From: Puia dinghuensis
GTDB lineage: Bacteria > Bacteroidota > Bacteroidia > Chitinophagales > Chitinophagaceae
Length of the DNA: 64,000 nt
Assembly: GCF_014642875.1 (NCBI RefSeq)
Contig: NZ_BMJC01000004.1
Coordinates: forward strand, 544,070 to 608,069
Reading direction: 5' to 3'
The translations under genes were made by a program, and so were the position numbers. Each line of letters starts with the position of its first letter. The stretch's first letter is position 1. Below are positions 15,665 to 25,177 of this stretch, piece by piece. Below the pieces are notes generated by a model. That model worked only from the letters and a program-made list of their open reading frames with translations, was not told the origin of the DNA and ran no database searches.

Positions 15665-17764
15665 TTATATGTTTAAGAGCTTAATAAACTCGTCCTCTGT
15701 GAGTATTTGGATAGAGGGTATCTTTTTTGCCTTTTCCAGCTTGCTGCCCGCATCTTCTCCCACTATGAGGTAGTTCAATTTACTGCTGACTCCGCTCAGT
15801 AGCTTCCCGCCATTGCTCTCTACCGCCGCTTCCGCATCCGATCGCTTCAACCGGCTGAGGGTGCCGGTGAATAAGAACGTTTGCCCATCCAGGTTGCCCC
15901 CCTGGCTCGCCTTGCCTTTTTGGCTTTTCAGGTTAAGGCCAAGGGTCTCGAGCTCCTTCAGCAGGTGCTTGTTATCGGTATTGTGAAAGAACTCGAAGAC
16001 GCTGCCAGCCACCTTTGGCCCCACATCTTCCAGATTTTGAAGGTCTTCCAGGGAATAGTCGTAATACTCCGACAAATGGCCGACGGTTGCGGCCAGCGTC
16101 TTGGCTGTAGTCTCCCCAACATAACGGATACCCAATCCGAAGATAAGCCGGTGCAAGGGCTGATGCTTGGAAGCCTCGATGGCCGCCTGTAGATTGCTTA
16201 CGCTTTTTTCCCCGAAGCCTTCCAGCGCCCTGATCTTGTCATAGGGTAGCCGGTAGATGCCCGGGATATCTTTCAAAAACCCCAGATCATAAAATTTCTG
16301 GACATTGGCTTCCCCAAAACTGCGGATATCCATAGCATCTTTGCTGGCAAAATGGATGATCCGCTCGACCACCTGGGCCGGACAATTGATGTTGACACAA
16401 CGCCACACCGCCTCGCCCTCCGGTTTTACCAGCTCGTGATCACATACCGGGCAACGGGTTGGAAAAACAATAGGGGTTTCTTTTCCTGTCCGGACATCGA
16501 CCAGGGGCTTTACGATATAAGGGATGACGTCCCCCTTCCGTTCGACCAGCACCTGGTCGCCGATCTTCAGGTCTTTTTCCCGGACAACGTCTTCGTTGAA
16601 TAGGGAGACAGAGCTCACGGTGACTCCGCTTAGCGGCACGGGGTCGATCTTAGCTACGGGGGTTATGCTCCCGGTACGGCCCACCTGGAACTCCACCTTT
16701 CTCAAGGTACTGGTAGCCTGCCGCGCCGGAAACTTAAAGGCGATAGCCCAGCGAGGATGATGGGTGGTCATCCCCATCTTGTCTTGCAGGGCGATCTCGT
16801 TCACTTTGATGACCATCCCGTCTATCTCATAGGGGAGGTCGTCCCGCTGCTGTTCGAACTCCCTGCAATAGTCGATCACCGCCTGTATCCCCTTGACGAT
16901 GCGTTTTTCCTTTTGCGGGCTGCGGAACCCAAGATCCCAGAGCATCTTCAGGTTGCCGCTGTGAGTATGTAAGGAATGGTCCAGCTCCTTCCCCTCCAGG
17001 GTGATAAAATAGCTTACATGGTAAAGAAAGGCTTCCAGGTTGCGGCGCCTCACCTCTTTCGGGTCCTTTATCCGCAGTGACCCCGCTGCGGCATTCCGGG
17101 GGTTGGCAAGCGGGGGGGTACCCTCTTCGGCCAACTGATCATTGTATTTTTGGAAATTGCTCTTATTCATCAGCACCTCCCCGCGAATCTCTATCAATTG
17201 GATGCCATAACGGGAAAAGGCTGCAGAAAGCGGCACCGATCGTATCTGCCGGATATTGGTGGTGATCTCGTCGCCCGTGACACCGTCGCCCCGGGTAACG
17301 CCTCGCAGCAGCCGGTCATTCTCGTAGGTAAGGGAAATGCTGGCCCCGTCGAATTTAGGCTCGACGCAATATTCCAGTTCGTCCAGGCCGGCCAGTTCCC
17401 GGGCTCTCCGATCCCAGTCCACCAGGTCTTCCTCGTTGTAGGAGTTGTCGAGGGACAACATCGGAACGAGGTGCTCAACCTTGGGGAATTCCTCCGTCAG
17501 CCCGCTGGCCACCCGCTGTGTGGGTGAGTCGGGGGTGACCCAATCGGGATGCTCCGCCTCTGCTTTTTCCAATGCCTTGTATAAAATATCGTACTCGAAA
17601 TCCGAGATAAGGGGGTCGTTGAGGATGGCATAACGATATTCATGGAAGCGCAACACGTCTCTCAGCTGTTCCAGCTGGCCTTTTTTGGGTGGGTGTTCTT
17701 TGACGATGGATAAGAAGGATGCGGTCTCCTTTTGCAGGCGCTGCGTTTGGTCGGCGGAATACAT
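15665..17764 (-). CDS. ligA: NAD-dependent DNA ligase
   Basis: Seals nicks in DNA replication and repair using NAD+. The 699 residues show the Ia domain, adenylation domain with Lys137 in CVEPKFDGASI, an OB fold, the four-cysteine zinc finger (CPVCDHELV, CVNINC), helix-hairpin-helix repeats (ALEGFGEKSVSNLQ, LEDVGPKVAGSV) and a C-terminal BRCT domain (GQTFLFTGTLSRLKR). Normal length, all key residues present. The upstream region contains copy 1 of the hairpin element. Confidence 0.97.
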   Translation of the reverse strand: MYSADQTQRLQKETASFLSIVKEHPPKKGQLEQLRDVLRFHEYRYAILNDPLISDFEYDILYKALEKAEAEHPDWVTPDSPTQRVASGLTEEFPKVEHLVPMLSLDNSYNEEDLVDWDRRARELAGLDELEYCVEPKFDGASISLTYENDRLLRGVTRGDGVTGDEITTNIRQIRSVPLSAAFSRYGIQLIEIRGEVLMNKSNFQKYNDQLAEEGTPPLANPRNAAAGSLRIKDPKEVRRRNLEAFLYHVSYFITLEGKELDHSLHTHSGNLKMLWDLGFRSPQKEKRIVKGIQAVIDYCREFEQQRDDLPYEIDGMVIKVNEIALQDKMGMTTHHPRWAIAFKFPARQATSTLRKVEFQVGRTGSITPVAKIDPVPLSGVTVSSVSLFNEDVVREKDLKIGDQVLVERKGDVIPYIVKPLVDVRTGKETPIVFPTRCPVCDHELVKPEGEAVWRCVNINCPAQVVERIIHFASKDAMDIRSFGEANVQKFYDLGFLKDIPGIYRLPYDKIRALEGFGEKSVSNLQAAIEASKHQPLHRLIFGLGIRYVGETTAKTLAATVGHLSEYYDYSLEDLQNLEDVGPKVAGSVFEFFHNTDNKHLLKELETLGLNLKSQKGKASQGGNLDGQTFLFTGTLSRLKRSDAEAAVESNGGKLLSGVSSKLNYLIVGEDAGSKLEKAKKIPSIQILTEDEFIKLLNI

Positions 17765-17798
17765 AAATCAATTTTATGGCATAAAGTTAAGCGAATCG

Positions 17799-17888
17799 GG
17801 CTAAGATGCCGGAGGCATCTTGTCCGAAGGACAGACATTAGCCGTTCTGCAGGAAATGCGTATTTTTTGGGGAAGCGCATTTCCTGCA
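17799..17888. repeat. Covarying hairpin element, copy 1
   Basis: In plus orientation: AGATGCC-gga-GGCATCT (17804-17820), TGTCC-gaa-GGACA (17821-17833), single-stranded box AGACATTAGCC (17833-17843), then a 13-bp stem TGCAGGAAATGCG / CGCATTTCCTGCA (17848-17888). GGCTAA (17799-17804) can also pair with TTAGCC (17838-17843), enclosing the first two stems. The same arrangement with different stem sequences occurs at 31228-31316. It lies between divergent ligA and the NUDIX-type gene, 27 bp before the latter's ATG. Confidence 0.75.
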
Positions 17889-17915
17889 CATTTAAATGCC
17901 TAACTTAGTAATTGA

Positions 17916-18683
17916 ATGAACCCTGAAATTATACCTAACGATGGTCCGTCTTCCACGGACACTGCTGCCGCCGGTCAGAAGAACATCAAAATGATCCTGA
18001 AACAGCTGGAAAGCGACGGGATCATTGGTATTTCCGTTGACTGTGTCATCTTCGGTTTCGATGACAACGAGCTCAAGGTCCTCTTGATAAAATCGGATTT
18101 TGAAAAATATGAGAATAAATGGTCCTTGTTGGGCGATCTTGTCAACAACCACGAAGACCTCGACGAAGCAGCCTATCGCATCCTGCGCGAACGTACAGGC
18201 ATGGACGACGTCTATCTCGAACAGGTAAAAGCCTTTGGGGAGGTGAACCGGCACCCCGCAGCCCGCGTAGTCACCATTGCTTATTGCTCCCTTATCAATA
18301 TCGAACATCACCAGTTGAAGATCCTGGACAACGAGCTGCACTGGCACCGTGTGACCACCCTGTCCGATATGGCCTTCGACCACCGCGCGCTGCTGGATGC
18401 CTGCTATGCGTGGTTGCAGAAAAGGATCCAGGAGCATCCGCTGGGCTTTAGCCTCTTGCCAAAGAAGTTTTCCCTGCGCGAACTGCAGAACCTCTACGAG
18501 GCGATACTGGATGTAAAGCTTGACCGGCGCAACTTCCGGAAGAAATTCTTTTCCATGGGTCTGCTGGAAGATACCGGTGAACTCGAAACCGATGTCCCTC
18601 ACCGGCCGGGGAAGCTGTATAGGTTCAACTACGAAAAGTACCAGAAGAAAGAGCGGAAGAAGTGGTTTGGGATCGATTTCTAA
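17916..18683 (+). CDS. NrtR-like NUDIX/winged-helix transcriptional regulator
   Basis: Regulator with an N-terminal NUDIX-like domain (about residues 30-165) and a C-terminal winged helix (about 170-245, FSLRELQNLYEAILDVKLDRRNFRKKFFSMG), 255 residues. The NUDIX box is degenerate (RILRERTG instead of RExxEExG), so it probably binds a nucleotide-sugar or NAD-type ligand without hydrolysing it, as known for NrtR-family repressors. The target cannot be read from context; it is divergent from ligA. Converges on the HD gene with 24 bp between. Confidence 0.85.
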   Translation: MNPEIIPNDGPSSTDTAAAGQKNIKMILKQLESDGIIGISVDCVIFGFDDNELKVLLIKSDFEKYENKWSLLGDLVNNHEDLDEAAYRILRERTGMDDVYLEQVKAFGEVNRHPAARVVTIAYCSLINIEHHQLKILDNELHWHRVTTLSDMAFDHRALLDACYAWLQKRIQEHPLGFSLLPKKFSLRELQNLYEAILDVKLDRRNFRKKFFSMGLLEDTGELETDVPHRPGKLYRFNYEKYQKKERKKWFGIDF

Positions 18684-18707
18684 GCAACACCCTTCTCTCG
18701 CCCTCGC

Positions 18708-19319
18708 CTACTGAACATCTCTCTGATGATCGATGATGAATTGGATGATCTCCTCCAGCGGAGTGTCGATGCGGCTAAGCGCGTCGTTGATATCGTCCCG
18801 GTTCACCTGTGCTGCAAACGAGGGAGTCTTTAATTTTTTCAGGATGCTTTTTACATCCATCCCTTCATATCTAGTGGGGCGGATGAGGGCAGCGGCGTGG
18901 ATAAAACCCGAAAGCTCGTCGAATACATAGATCATCTTGTCCATCCTGGTCTCGGGCTCTACGCCAAAATATTTCGGGCCATGTGAGGCGATGCAATGGA
19001 TCACTTCCGGATCAACATTCAGCTCCTCCAGCTTTTCGATGATGATGCGGCAGTGTGCGTCGGGATGTTTCTCCCAGTCGGCATCGTGCAACAGTCCCGC
19101 CAGCTCCCATTTCTGGGCCGTGCGTTCATCGGCGCCTTCCCTTTCCAGCGCCCAGGCCTTCATCACGGCCGCCACCTGTTTCATGTGCAGCCGCAGCCGT
19201 TCGTTGGGCACCCATTCATTCAGCAGGGCATGCGCCTCTTCGATAGGTAAAAGATTGTCTTTATTGGCTGCGTCGCCGAAAGTACTGCGCCCAAGCGCAA
19301 GGATAGGAGTGGAGGACAT
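18708..19319 (-). CDS. HD-domain hydrolase
   Basis: Predicted metal-dependent phosphohydrolase of the HD superfamily, 203 residues. Metal-site motifs: RLHMKQVAAVMKAWA (first His), LAGLLHDADWEKHPDAH (the HD pair) and a later IASHGPKYFG. Resembles small cytosolic HD proteins related to YfbR or TIGR00277 groups; substrate unknown. No partner gene is evident. Confidence 0.8.
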   Translation of the reverse strand: MSSTPILALGRSTFGDAANKDNLLPIEEAHALLNEWVPNERLRLHMKQVAAVMKAWALEREGADERTAQKWELAGLLHDADWEKHPDAHCRIIIEKLEELNVDPEVIHCIASHGPKYFGVEPETRMDKMIYVFDELSGFIHAAALIRPTRYEGMDVKSILKKLKTPSFAAQVNRDDINDALSRIDTPLEEIIQFIIDHQRDVQ

Positions 19320-19346
19320 GCTGATTCTTTTGTATGAAGATAAGGC

Positions 19347-19715
19347 TTATTGCAATGCGTACTCTTTTGTAAGCGCCTCGATGGGAATGCGCAGAAGCTT
19401 GCTGAACTTGCGGATCATTGTAAGCGACAACGATTGTTTATAATTCAGTACCTTGCTCACTGTGCCCTTGTCGCCGTATTCTTTTGCCAGGTCTGCCGCC
19501 TTATAACCAAATTCTTCCATTCGGATCTTGATTAATTCGACCGGGTCTACTTCCGGCATTTCCCATAATTGTTCTTCATATTTGTTGATGAGAAAAGCCA
19601 GTAATTGTTTTTCCTTATTCTCGACCGTCCCTTGCACTGTTTCACGTATCTCTTCATACCGGGTTGTAGCCTTTTGATAGTCGGCTTCATTTTCTATTAA
19701 ATACCAGGTTTGCAT
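19347..19715 (-). CDS. higA: HigA-type antitoxin
   Basis: Antitoxin of a type II pair, 122 residues. The C-terminal half is an XRE-like helix-turn-helix (IKIRMEEFGYKAADLAKEYG, KGTVSKVLNYKQSLSLTMIRKFSKLLRIP) and the N-terminal half is an acidic toxin-binding region. It follows the toxin gene by 26 bp; toxin-first order is characteristic of HigBA. Expected to repress its own operon. Confidence 0.85.
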   Translation of the reverse strand: MQTWYLIENEADYQKATTRYEEIRETVQGTVENKEKQLLAFLINKYEEQLWEMPEVDPVELIKIRMEEFGYKAADLAKEYGDKGTVSKVLNYKQSLSLTMIRKFSKLLRIPIEALTKEYALQ

Positions 19716-19741
19716 GATATGGTTGTCTTTTATATTTTATA

Positions 19742-20035
19742 TTATATGGTCGCCGGATCGATCCTGTCATAATCGGTATGTGTACCGATGAATCGGATCT
19801 CAACTATTTTGTCGTCATAGTGAATATGGGCAATCAAGCGAAACGTGTTATGTGCAATCTCAAATCGGGCGCGGTTATTCTGGATCATTTTTGCTCTTGG
19901 AAAGTCCCTGAGAACATCCTGTTTGTTTTTCCAATCGGCTTGTTCAACTACTAGTTTCCAAACGGCCAAGCTTTTCCGGGCGTTTGCGTGGTTTTTCCCG
20001 AAGTCGTTCAATTTCTTCAAATAAACAATTAGCAT
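19742..20035 (-). CDS. higB: HigB-type mRNA interferase toxin
   Basis: Predicted ribosome-dependent mRNA endonuclease, 97 residues, HigB_toxin family of the RelE fold. Recognisable segments: ARKSLAVWKLVVEQADWKNKQDVL, NRARFEIAHNTFRLIAHIHYDDKIVEIRF in pieces, and the terminal IGTHTDYDRID with the catalytic-region His and Asp. Complete; paired with the downstream antitoxin. Confidence 0.88.
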   Translation of the reverse strand: MLIVYLKKLNDFGKNHANARKSLAVWKLVVEQADWKNKQDVLRDFPRAKMIQNNRARFEIAHNTFRLIAHIHYDDKIVEIRFIGTHTDYDRIDPATI

Positions 20036-20240
20036 AATTGCGATTTAATGAGTTTAAAGGGAGAGCAAGGAACATGGGACTTAAGTTTGGGTGTAATGCA
20101 AAGCTATTAAGAAGTTGGTAAATTACCAACTTTCGCAAGAACTTTTTTAACGTTGAGCGAAAGAATATTTTAGGCAGTCAAAATTTTTATTGTAAATCAA
20201 CCCATTACAAAAGCGTCATAAAAAATTAACCCCTTTTTTC

Positions 20241-20272
20241 TTGGAACATCGAATAGATTAAAATTACCTTTG
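20241..20272 (+). promoter_or_regulatory. Promoter of the rplM operon
   Basis: TTGG at 20241-20244 and TACCTTTG at 20265-20272 with a 20-nt spacer match the Bacteroidota consensus. The region 20036-20240 upstream is AT-rich and shows no gene. Confidence 0.75.
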
Positions 20273-20278
20273 CACTCC

Positions 20279-20347
20279 TTTCAAAAGCGGGTCAAAACCC
20301 GCCGGCCGAAAGGCAAACAAATTAAGCGCCGCTGGGATAGCAGCGGC
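20279..20347 (+). ncRNA. Structured leader of the rplM operon
   Basis: The predicted 5' UTR contains three hairpins: GCGGGT-caaa-ACCCGC (20287-20302), GCC-gaaa-GGC (20305-20314) and GCCGCT / AGCGGC (20328-20347), then 21 nt to the rplM ATG. Compact structured leaders before L13 genes are known autoregulatory sites in some bacteria; whether this belongs to a described L13 leader class needs a covariance-model search. Confidence 0.5.
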
Positions 20348-20368
20348 ATCACGTAAAACAATCAGAAA

Positions 20369-20812
20369 ATGAGCAAATTGCATTTCACCACCAAACATGC
20401 GAACGAGGCTACCGTTAAACGCGACTGGTACGTTGTGGACGGTACTAATCAAACCGTAGGCCGCATGTGTTCCAAGATTGCCGCTATACTGCGTGGCAAG
20501 AACAAAGCCTATTACACTCCCCACGTCGACTGCGGCGATTTTGTCATCGTAATCAATGCTGACAAGGTTGTTTTCTCGGGTAATAAGCTGGAAGACAAGA
20601 TCTACATCAACTTCTCCGGTTATCCTGGTGGTAAGAAGGAAGAGATCGCCAAAGACCTCCTCAAACGCCGTCCCGATGCCGTTATCGAAAGAGCCGTAAA
20701 AGGGATGCTCCCCAAGAATCGCCTGGGTCGTAAGATGTATAAGAAATTATTCGTGTATGCCGGTGCTCAGCATCCGCACACCGCGCAGCAACCCAAAACA
20801 TTAACCTTCTAA
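20369..20812 (+). CDS. rplM: 50S ribosomal protein L13
   Basis: Early-assembly protein of the large ribosomal subunit, 147 residues. Conserved blocks: [27 protein letters not shown] near the N-terminus in pieces, [20 protein letters not shown] and the [29 protein letters not shown]-terminal region. First gene of rplM-rpsI-rpsB-tsf; 12 bp separate it from rpsI. Confidence 0.98.
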   Translation: MSKLHFTTKHANEATVKRDWYVVDGTNQTVGRMCSKIAAILRGKNKAYYTPHVDCGDFVIVINADKVVFSGNKLEDKIYINFSGYPGGKKEEIAKDLLKRRPDAVIERAVKGMLPKNRLGRKMYKKLFVYAGAQHPHTAQQPKTLTF

Positions 20813-20824
20813 TTTTTCAGATAA

Positions 20825-21214
20825 ATGGAAAAGCAAAAAAATGCAGTTGGTCGCCGTAAAGAGGCTGTAACCCGGGTGTTCCTCAGCAGGGGTGAAGGCA
20901 AGATCACGATCAATGACAAGGACTACAAACAGTATTTTTCACTGGTATACCTGCAGAACCAGGTCGAGCTTCCCCTGAAAACGGTAGAAGGTCTCGATAA
21001 GTATGATGTAAAGATCAACGCTGCCGGTGGTGGGATGAAAGGACAGGCCGAAGCCGCCAAACTCGGTATTGCCCGTGCCCTGCTCGAAGTAAACGCCGAG
21101 TTCCGCCCCGCGCTGAAGGCCGCAGGCCTCCTCCGCCGCGATCCCCGCGCCGTTGAAAGAAAGAAACCCGGCCGCAAGAAAGCCAGAAGGAGCTACCAGT
21201 TCAGCAAACGTTAA
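20825..21214 (+). CDS. rpsI: 30S ribosomal protein S9
   Basis: Small-subunit protein whose C-terminal tail reaches the P-site tRNA, 129 residues. Shows AVGRRKEAVTRVFLSRGEGKI at the start in pieces, GGGMKGQAEAAKLGIARAL in the centre and the basic tail RKKPGRKKARRSYQFSKR ending in the invariant Lys-Arg. Confidence 0.98.
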   Translation: MEKQKNAVGRRKEAVTRVFLSRGEGKITINDKDYKQYFSLVYLQNQVELPLKTVEGLDKYDVKINAAGGGMKGQAEAAKLGIARALLEVNAEFRPALKAAGLLRRDPRAVERKKPGRKKARRSYQFSKR

Positions 21215-21247
21215 TCTCTATCACAACTATTATTATAAAATCATACA

Positions 21248-22135
21248 ATGGAAAATAACACTTCATTACAACAACAACTCCTCGAAGCCGGTGTCCACTT
21301 CGGTCACCTGCGTAAGAAGTGGAACCCCAAAATGCTGCCTTACATCTTTGCTGAAAAGAAAGGTATCCATATCATCGATCTCAACAAGACCACCGAGAGT
21401 CTTCAGGAAGCCGCTGCGGCCCTGAAGCAGATCGCAAAAAGCGGTAAGAAGGTCATGTTTGTCGGCACTAAGAAGCAGGCGAAAGAGATCGTCACCGAAT
21501 GCGCCCGGAAGGTCAACATGCCCTTCGTCACCGAACGCTGGCTGGGTGGTATGCTCACCAACTTCAATACCGTCCGCAAGAGCGTAAAGCAAATGCAGAG
21601 CATCGAGAAAATGCTCAACGACGGAACGTTCGACAGCATCACCAAGAAAGAAAGGCTCACCCTTTCCCGTGAAAAGGACAAGAAGGAAAAGGTATTGGGT
21701 GGCATCGCCCAGCTGGGCCGCGTTCCCGCCGCTCTCTTCATCGTCGACATCGGTCATGAGCACATCGCGCTGGCAGAGGCCAAACGCCTGGGTATCACTA
21801 CCTTCGGCATGGTCGACACCAACTGTGATCCCAATAAGGTAGACTTTGCCATCCCGTCCAACGACGACGCAACAAAATCTATCGCCATCATCGTAAATTA
21901 CGTCACCGCAGCCATCGCCGAAGGCCTTGCCGAAAGACAAGCCGCAAAAGAAGAGGATGTAGAAGAATCCGGCTCTGACGAGAACGAAAGGAAGGCAGCC
22001 CGCCTCCAGGCCGAAGCCGAAAGCGAAGCAGCCCGCGGTCGTGGCGAAAAGGTAAGAGGTACTACCCAGCCCAAGCGCCGGATTCCGAATTCCGGACCCC
22101 GTCGTGGTCCCGGCGGCGGTGGGGGTGGCCGTTAA
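21248..22135 (+). CDS. rpsB: 30S ribosomal protein S2
   Basis: Small-subunit protein S2, 295 residues. Motifs include [39 protein letters not shown] and [24 protein letters not shown] in pieces. It has a charged, then Gly/Arg-rich C-terminal extension (ending [11 protein letters not shown]) beyond the core, a common trait of Bacteroidota S2. Confidence 0.98.
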   Translation: MENNTSLQQQLLEAGVHFGHLRKKWNPKMLPYIFAEKKGIHIIDLNKTTESLQEAAAALKQIAKSGKKVMFVGTKKQAKEIVTECARKVNMPFVTERWLGGMLTNFNTVRKSVKQMQSIEKMLNDGTFDSITKKERLTLSREKDKKEKVLGGIAQLGRVPAALFIVDIGHEHIALAEAKRLGITTFGMVDTNCDPNKVDFAIPSNDDATKSIAIIVNYVTAAIAEGLAERQAAKEEDVEESGSDENERKAARLQAEAESEAARGRGEKVRGTTQPKRRIPNSGPRRGPGGGGGGR

Positions 22136-22161
22136 TTGTTCAATCTCTTAAAAATAACTAT

Positions 22162-23010
22162 ATGTCAACTGCAACTATCACAGCAGCAGATATCAACAAA
22201 CTGCGCCAGACGACTGGCGCCGGAATGATGGATTGTCGTAAAGCATTGGTGGAAAGCGACGGTGATTTTGAAAAGGCCATCGACTACCTGCGTAAGAAAG
22301 GCCAGAAAGTAGCTGCCCTGCGCAACGACCGTGAAGCTAAGGAAGGTGTCATCATTGCAACTACCACTTCGGACAACAAGACCGGGTTCATCGTAACGCT
22401 CGCCTGCGAAACCGATTTCGTAGCAAAAAATGCGGATTTCGTCAGCTTTGCCCAGAGCATCGTAGCCGTAGCCGTCAAAGGCAATATCAAGACCCTGGAA
22501 GAACTGCTGGCCGCCCAACTGGATGGTGTTACAATCGCCGACAAGATCAACGACCAGGTGGCCCGCATCGGTGAGAAGATCCAGCTGACCCGTTTCGAAC
22601 GTATCGATGCCGAAGGCGTTTCCGCCTATATCCACGGCGCCTATCGCATGGGCGTACTGGTCGGACTGTCGAAGAACAGCCCCGCTGTGCTCGAAGCAGG
22701 TAAAGACATCGCCATGCAGATCGCTGCCATGAATCCTGTGGCCGTTGATCCGGACTCCGTCCCCGCCGACGTCGTCGCCCGTGAAAAGGCTATCGTTACC
22801 GAACAGATCAAAAACGATCCCAAGATGGCCGGCAAGCCCGACGCAATGATCGACAAGATCGCCGACGGAAAACTGAACGCCTTCTTTAAAGAGAATACCC
22901 TCACCGCCCAGGCCTTCGTAAAGGACGCCTCGAAGACGGTAGGCGATTATCTCAAAGGAATAGACGCTTCAGCGAAAGTGACCCAGTTCAAAAGAGTTCA
23001 ACTCGGATAA
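22162..23010 (+). CDS. tsf: Elongation factor Ts
   Basis: Guanine nucleotide exchange factor for EF-Tu, 282 residues. N-terminal UBA-like domain ([19 protein letters not shown]), the EF-Tu-interacting TDFVAKN motif (about residues 80-86) and the HIGRI-type core with [13 protein letters not shown]. Follows rpsB by 26 bp, the standard rpsB-tsf order, and ends the operon at a strong terminator. Confidence 0.98.
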   Translation: MSTATITAADINKLRQTTGAGMMDCRKALVESDGDFEKAIDYLRKKGQKVAALRNDREAKEGVIIATTTSDNKTGFIVTLACETDFVAKNADFVSFAQSIVAVAVKGNIKTLEELLAAQLDGVTIADKINDQVARIGEKIQLTRFERIDAEGVSAYIHGAYRMGVLVGLSKNSPAVLEAGKDIAMQIAAMNPVAVDPDSVPADVVAREKAIVTEQIKNDPKMAGKPDAMIDKIADGKLNAFFKENTLTAQAFVKDASKTVGDYLKGIDASAKVTQFKRVQLG

Positions 23011-23022
23011 AAAAATAAAAAA

Positions 23023-23048
23023 GACCGTCGAAAGACGGTCTTTTTTTT
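23023..23048 (+). terminator. Terminator after tsf
   Basis: GACCGTC, loop GAAA, GACGGTC followed by eight T's and preceded by an A run, 13 bp after the tsf stop. Confidence 0.93.
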
Positions 23049-23080
23049 ACCTTCGTCCACAAATTAAGAATCATCCGACC

Positions 23081-23794
23081 ATGGTGCCAAAGTACAAGCG
23101 TATTCTGCTCAAGTTATCCGGAGAAGCCCTGATGGGAGATAAGAGTTTTGGATTTGACACCGGCGTCATCGCACAATACGCAAAAGACATCAAAAGCATC
23201 GTGGAATTAGGCGTTCAGGTGGCCATCGTCATCGGCGGCGGCAACATCTACCGCGGGATGAACGAAGCCGAAACCGGCATCGAACGGGCACATGGCGACT
23301 ACATGGGAATGCTGGCCACCGTTATCAACGGCATGGCCATGCAGGCCGGCCTGGAAAAGATCGGCGTCTACACCCGCCTGCAAAGCGCCATCAAAATGGA
23401 ACAAATAGCCGAACCCTATATCCGCCGCCGGGCCATCCGGCACGTGGAAAAGGGACGCGTGGTCATCTTCGGCGCCGGCACCGGAAATCCCTATTTTACT
23501 ACCGACACGGCTGGCTCCCTTCGCGCCATCGAGATCAATGCCGAAGTGATCCTCAAAGGCACCCGCGTCGATGGCATCTATACCGCAGACCCCGAAAAAG
23601 ATGCTTCAGCCGAAAAATTCGATACCATCACCTTCCAGGAGTGTATCACCCGGAATCTGAAGGTAATGGACATGACTGCTTTCACCCTCTGTATGGAAAA
23701 CCAGCTGCCAATAATCGTATTCGACATGAACAAACCCGGCAATCTGATGCGTGTCGTTCGTGGCGAGAAGGTTGGCACACTCGTAAAAGACTGA
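23081..23794 (+). CDS. pyrH: Uridylate kinase
   Basis: Phosphorylates UMP to UDP with ATP, the hexameric bacterial amino-acid-kinase-fold enzyme; 237 residues. Motifs: [47 protein letters not shown] and [12 protein letters not shown]. Located directly after tsf as in many bacteria, but behind a terminator, so probably transcribed on its own. The following 231 bp (23795-24025) hold no recognised feature. Confidence 0.97.
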   Translation: MVPKYKRILLKLSGEALMGDKSFGFDTGVIAQYAKDIKSIVELGVQVAIVIGGGNIYRGMNEAETGIERAHGDYMGMLATVINGMAMQAGLEKIGVYTRLQSAIKMEQIAEPYIRRRAIRHVEKGRVVIFGAGTGNPYFTTDTAGSLRAIEINAEVILKGTRVDGIYTADPEKDASAEKFDTITFQECITRNLKVMDMTAFTLCMENQLPIIVFDMNKPGNLMRVVRGEKVGTLVKD

Positions 23795-24025
23795 TAACTA
23801 TCGTATTAAAAAAGGTTCGCGTCGATTTGTATATCTGGGCAAACCGTAGTAATTTCAGCCTTTATATTCACCACCGGCTACTGTCGCCATAGTAGTTCTG
23901 CTTGCTTCCTCCCCTCAATATTCCATGAAAAGCGTCTTGGTTGTTTATCGTTGTATTCCCGGAAAGCAATAATGTATTTCACAACGTAGTCTGATTGGTA
24001 AATATTTTTCCGAACCCGAACCATT

Positions 24026-25138
24026 ATGATCACCTTAAACACCTTGAGCATTATATTGGGACTTCAATTGACAATGGGCTTGCCCGAAATAATCATCTGC
24101 GAACTAGGCGCTCTCATTCTCGGGTTTACCATCCATTTTTTCTGGAATTCGAAAAAAAGTCTTCGTATCACCGAGCCTAATCAGGCCACCGGCATCAGCG
24201 AAAATGATAACTGGAAGCTGAAGTACTATAACGACATGGACATGCAGGAAAGGTCCCAGCAACAGTTGCGTGAACGCCTTTCCCAGTCGCAGGAGACCGA
24301 ACAGATACTCACTATCGAACTCGAAGAGACGCGTAAGGAGCTGGAGGATGTCAGGCACGAACTGGATATCGTCCGCGCACAGCTCGAAGAAGTAGAGCTC
24401 AAACTGGCGCCGGCCAGTGTTCCTGCCGAAGAAGGCGTTATTATCCCCGAGGAAGTGGAACCCGACTATGCGCACGACTACCTCTATCAGCTCAAAGCGA
24501 CCCAGGAGAAACTAATCGAACATAATAACAACATCTACCGCCTGCTCGAACAGACCCGCCTGCTGGAAGAATCCGAGCGGCGCAACCAGGAATTGCTGCG
24601 ACTGAACGAAGGGCTCGGCGAACAGCTTCATAATAACAGCCAGCTGCTCGTCGAAAAAGAGACGGAGATCAGCAACCTGCGCCATCAGCAAAAACTTTCC
24701 GATGAGATGACCGAACGCCTGAATAAGGTGTACGAAGAATATAACACTCTTCAGGATAAATTACAAAAGCTCCAGGCCTATCTCACCCAGCCATATAACC
24801 GCGGCACCGACTACGACGGGCTGAAAGAAGCGTATTTCAAACTCGGCAAGGAACACGACGAGATGAAACTGAAATACATCTCCATCCGCGAAGAGAACCA
24901 GCGGCTCACCCGCATTCTCGGCGATACCGAGGAGAAACTGAAAGATGCAAACTTCCAGCGCCTGCAATACCAGAAGCGCTCGGCCTTCCTGGAAGAATTG
25001 AACCACGATCTGCAGGAGATCTCCGAACACAACAAGAAGATAGAAAGCCAGCTCCGCAGGGTCACCGATATGGAGAACCTCCTGGCAAAGATCACCGGCG
25101 GCGGCCCCATCAATGATATCCCTCAGCGGATGGAATGA
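24026..25138 (+). CDS. Membrane-anchored coiled-coil protein, unknown
   Basis: A 370-residue protein with one or two N-terminal hydrophobic segments (about 5-40, ILGLQLTMGLPEIIICELGA) followed by long heptad-rich coiled coil (about 60-350: EETRKELEDVRHELDIVRAQ and repeats of Glu/Gln/Arg/Leu), broken by a Pro/acidic hinge near residue 130. Architecture suggests a cell-envelope scaffold or tether. No family symbol recognised; similar proteins occur in Bacteroidota. Confidence 0.75.
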   Translation: MITLNTLSIILGLQLTMGLPEIIICELGALILGFTIHFFWNSKKSLRITEPNQATGISENDNWKLKYYNDMDMQERSQQQLRERLSQSQETEQILTIELEETRKELEDVRHELDIVRAQLEEVELKLAPASVPAEEGVIIPEEVEPDYAHDYLYQLKATQEKLIEHNNNIYRLLEQTRLLEESERRNQELLRLNEGLGEQLHNNSQLLVEKETEISNLRHQQKLSDEMTERLNKVYEEYNTLQDKLQKLQAYLTQPYNRGTDYDGLKEAYFKLGKEHDEMKLKYISIREENQRLTRILGDTEEKLKDANFQRLQYQKRSAFLEELNHDLQEISEHNKKIESQLRRVTDMENLLAKITGGGPINDIPQRME

Positions 25139-25177
25139 TCCCTGTTACCTGTCGTTTGCAGCAATTCGCGTAAATTC

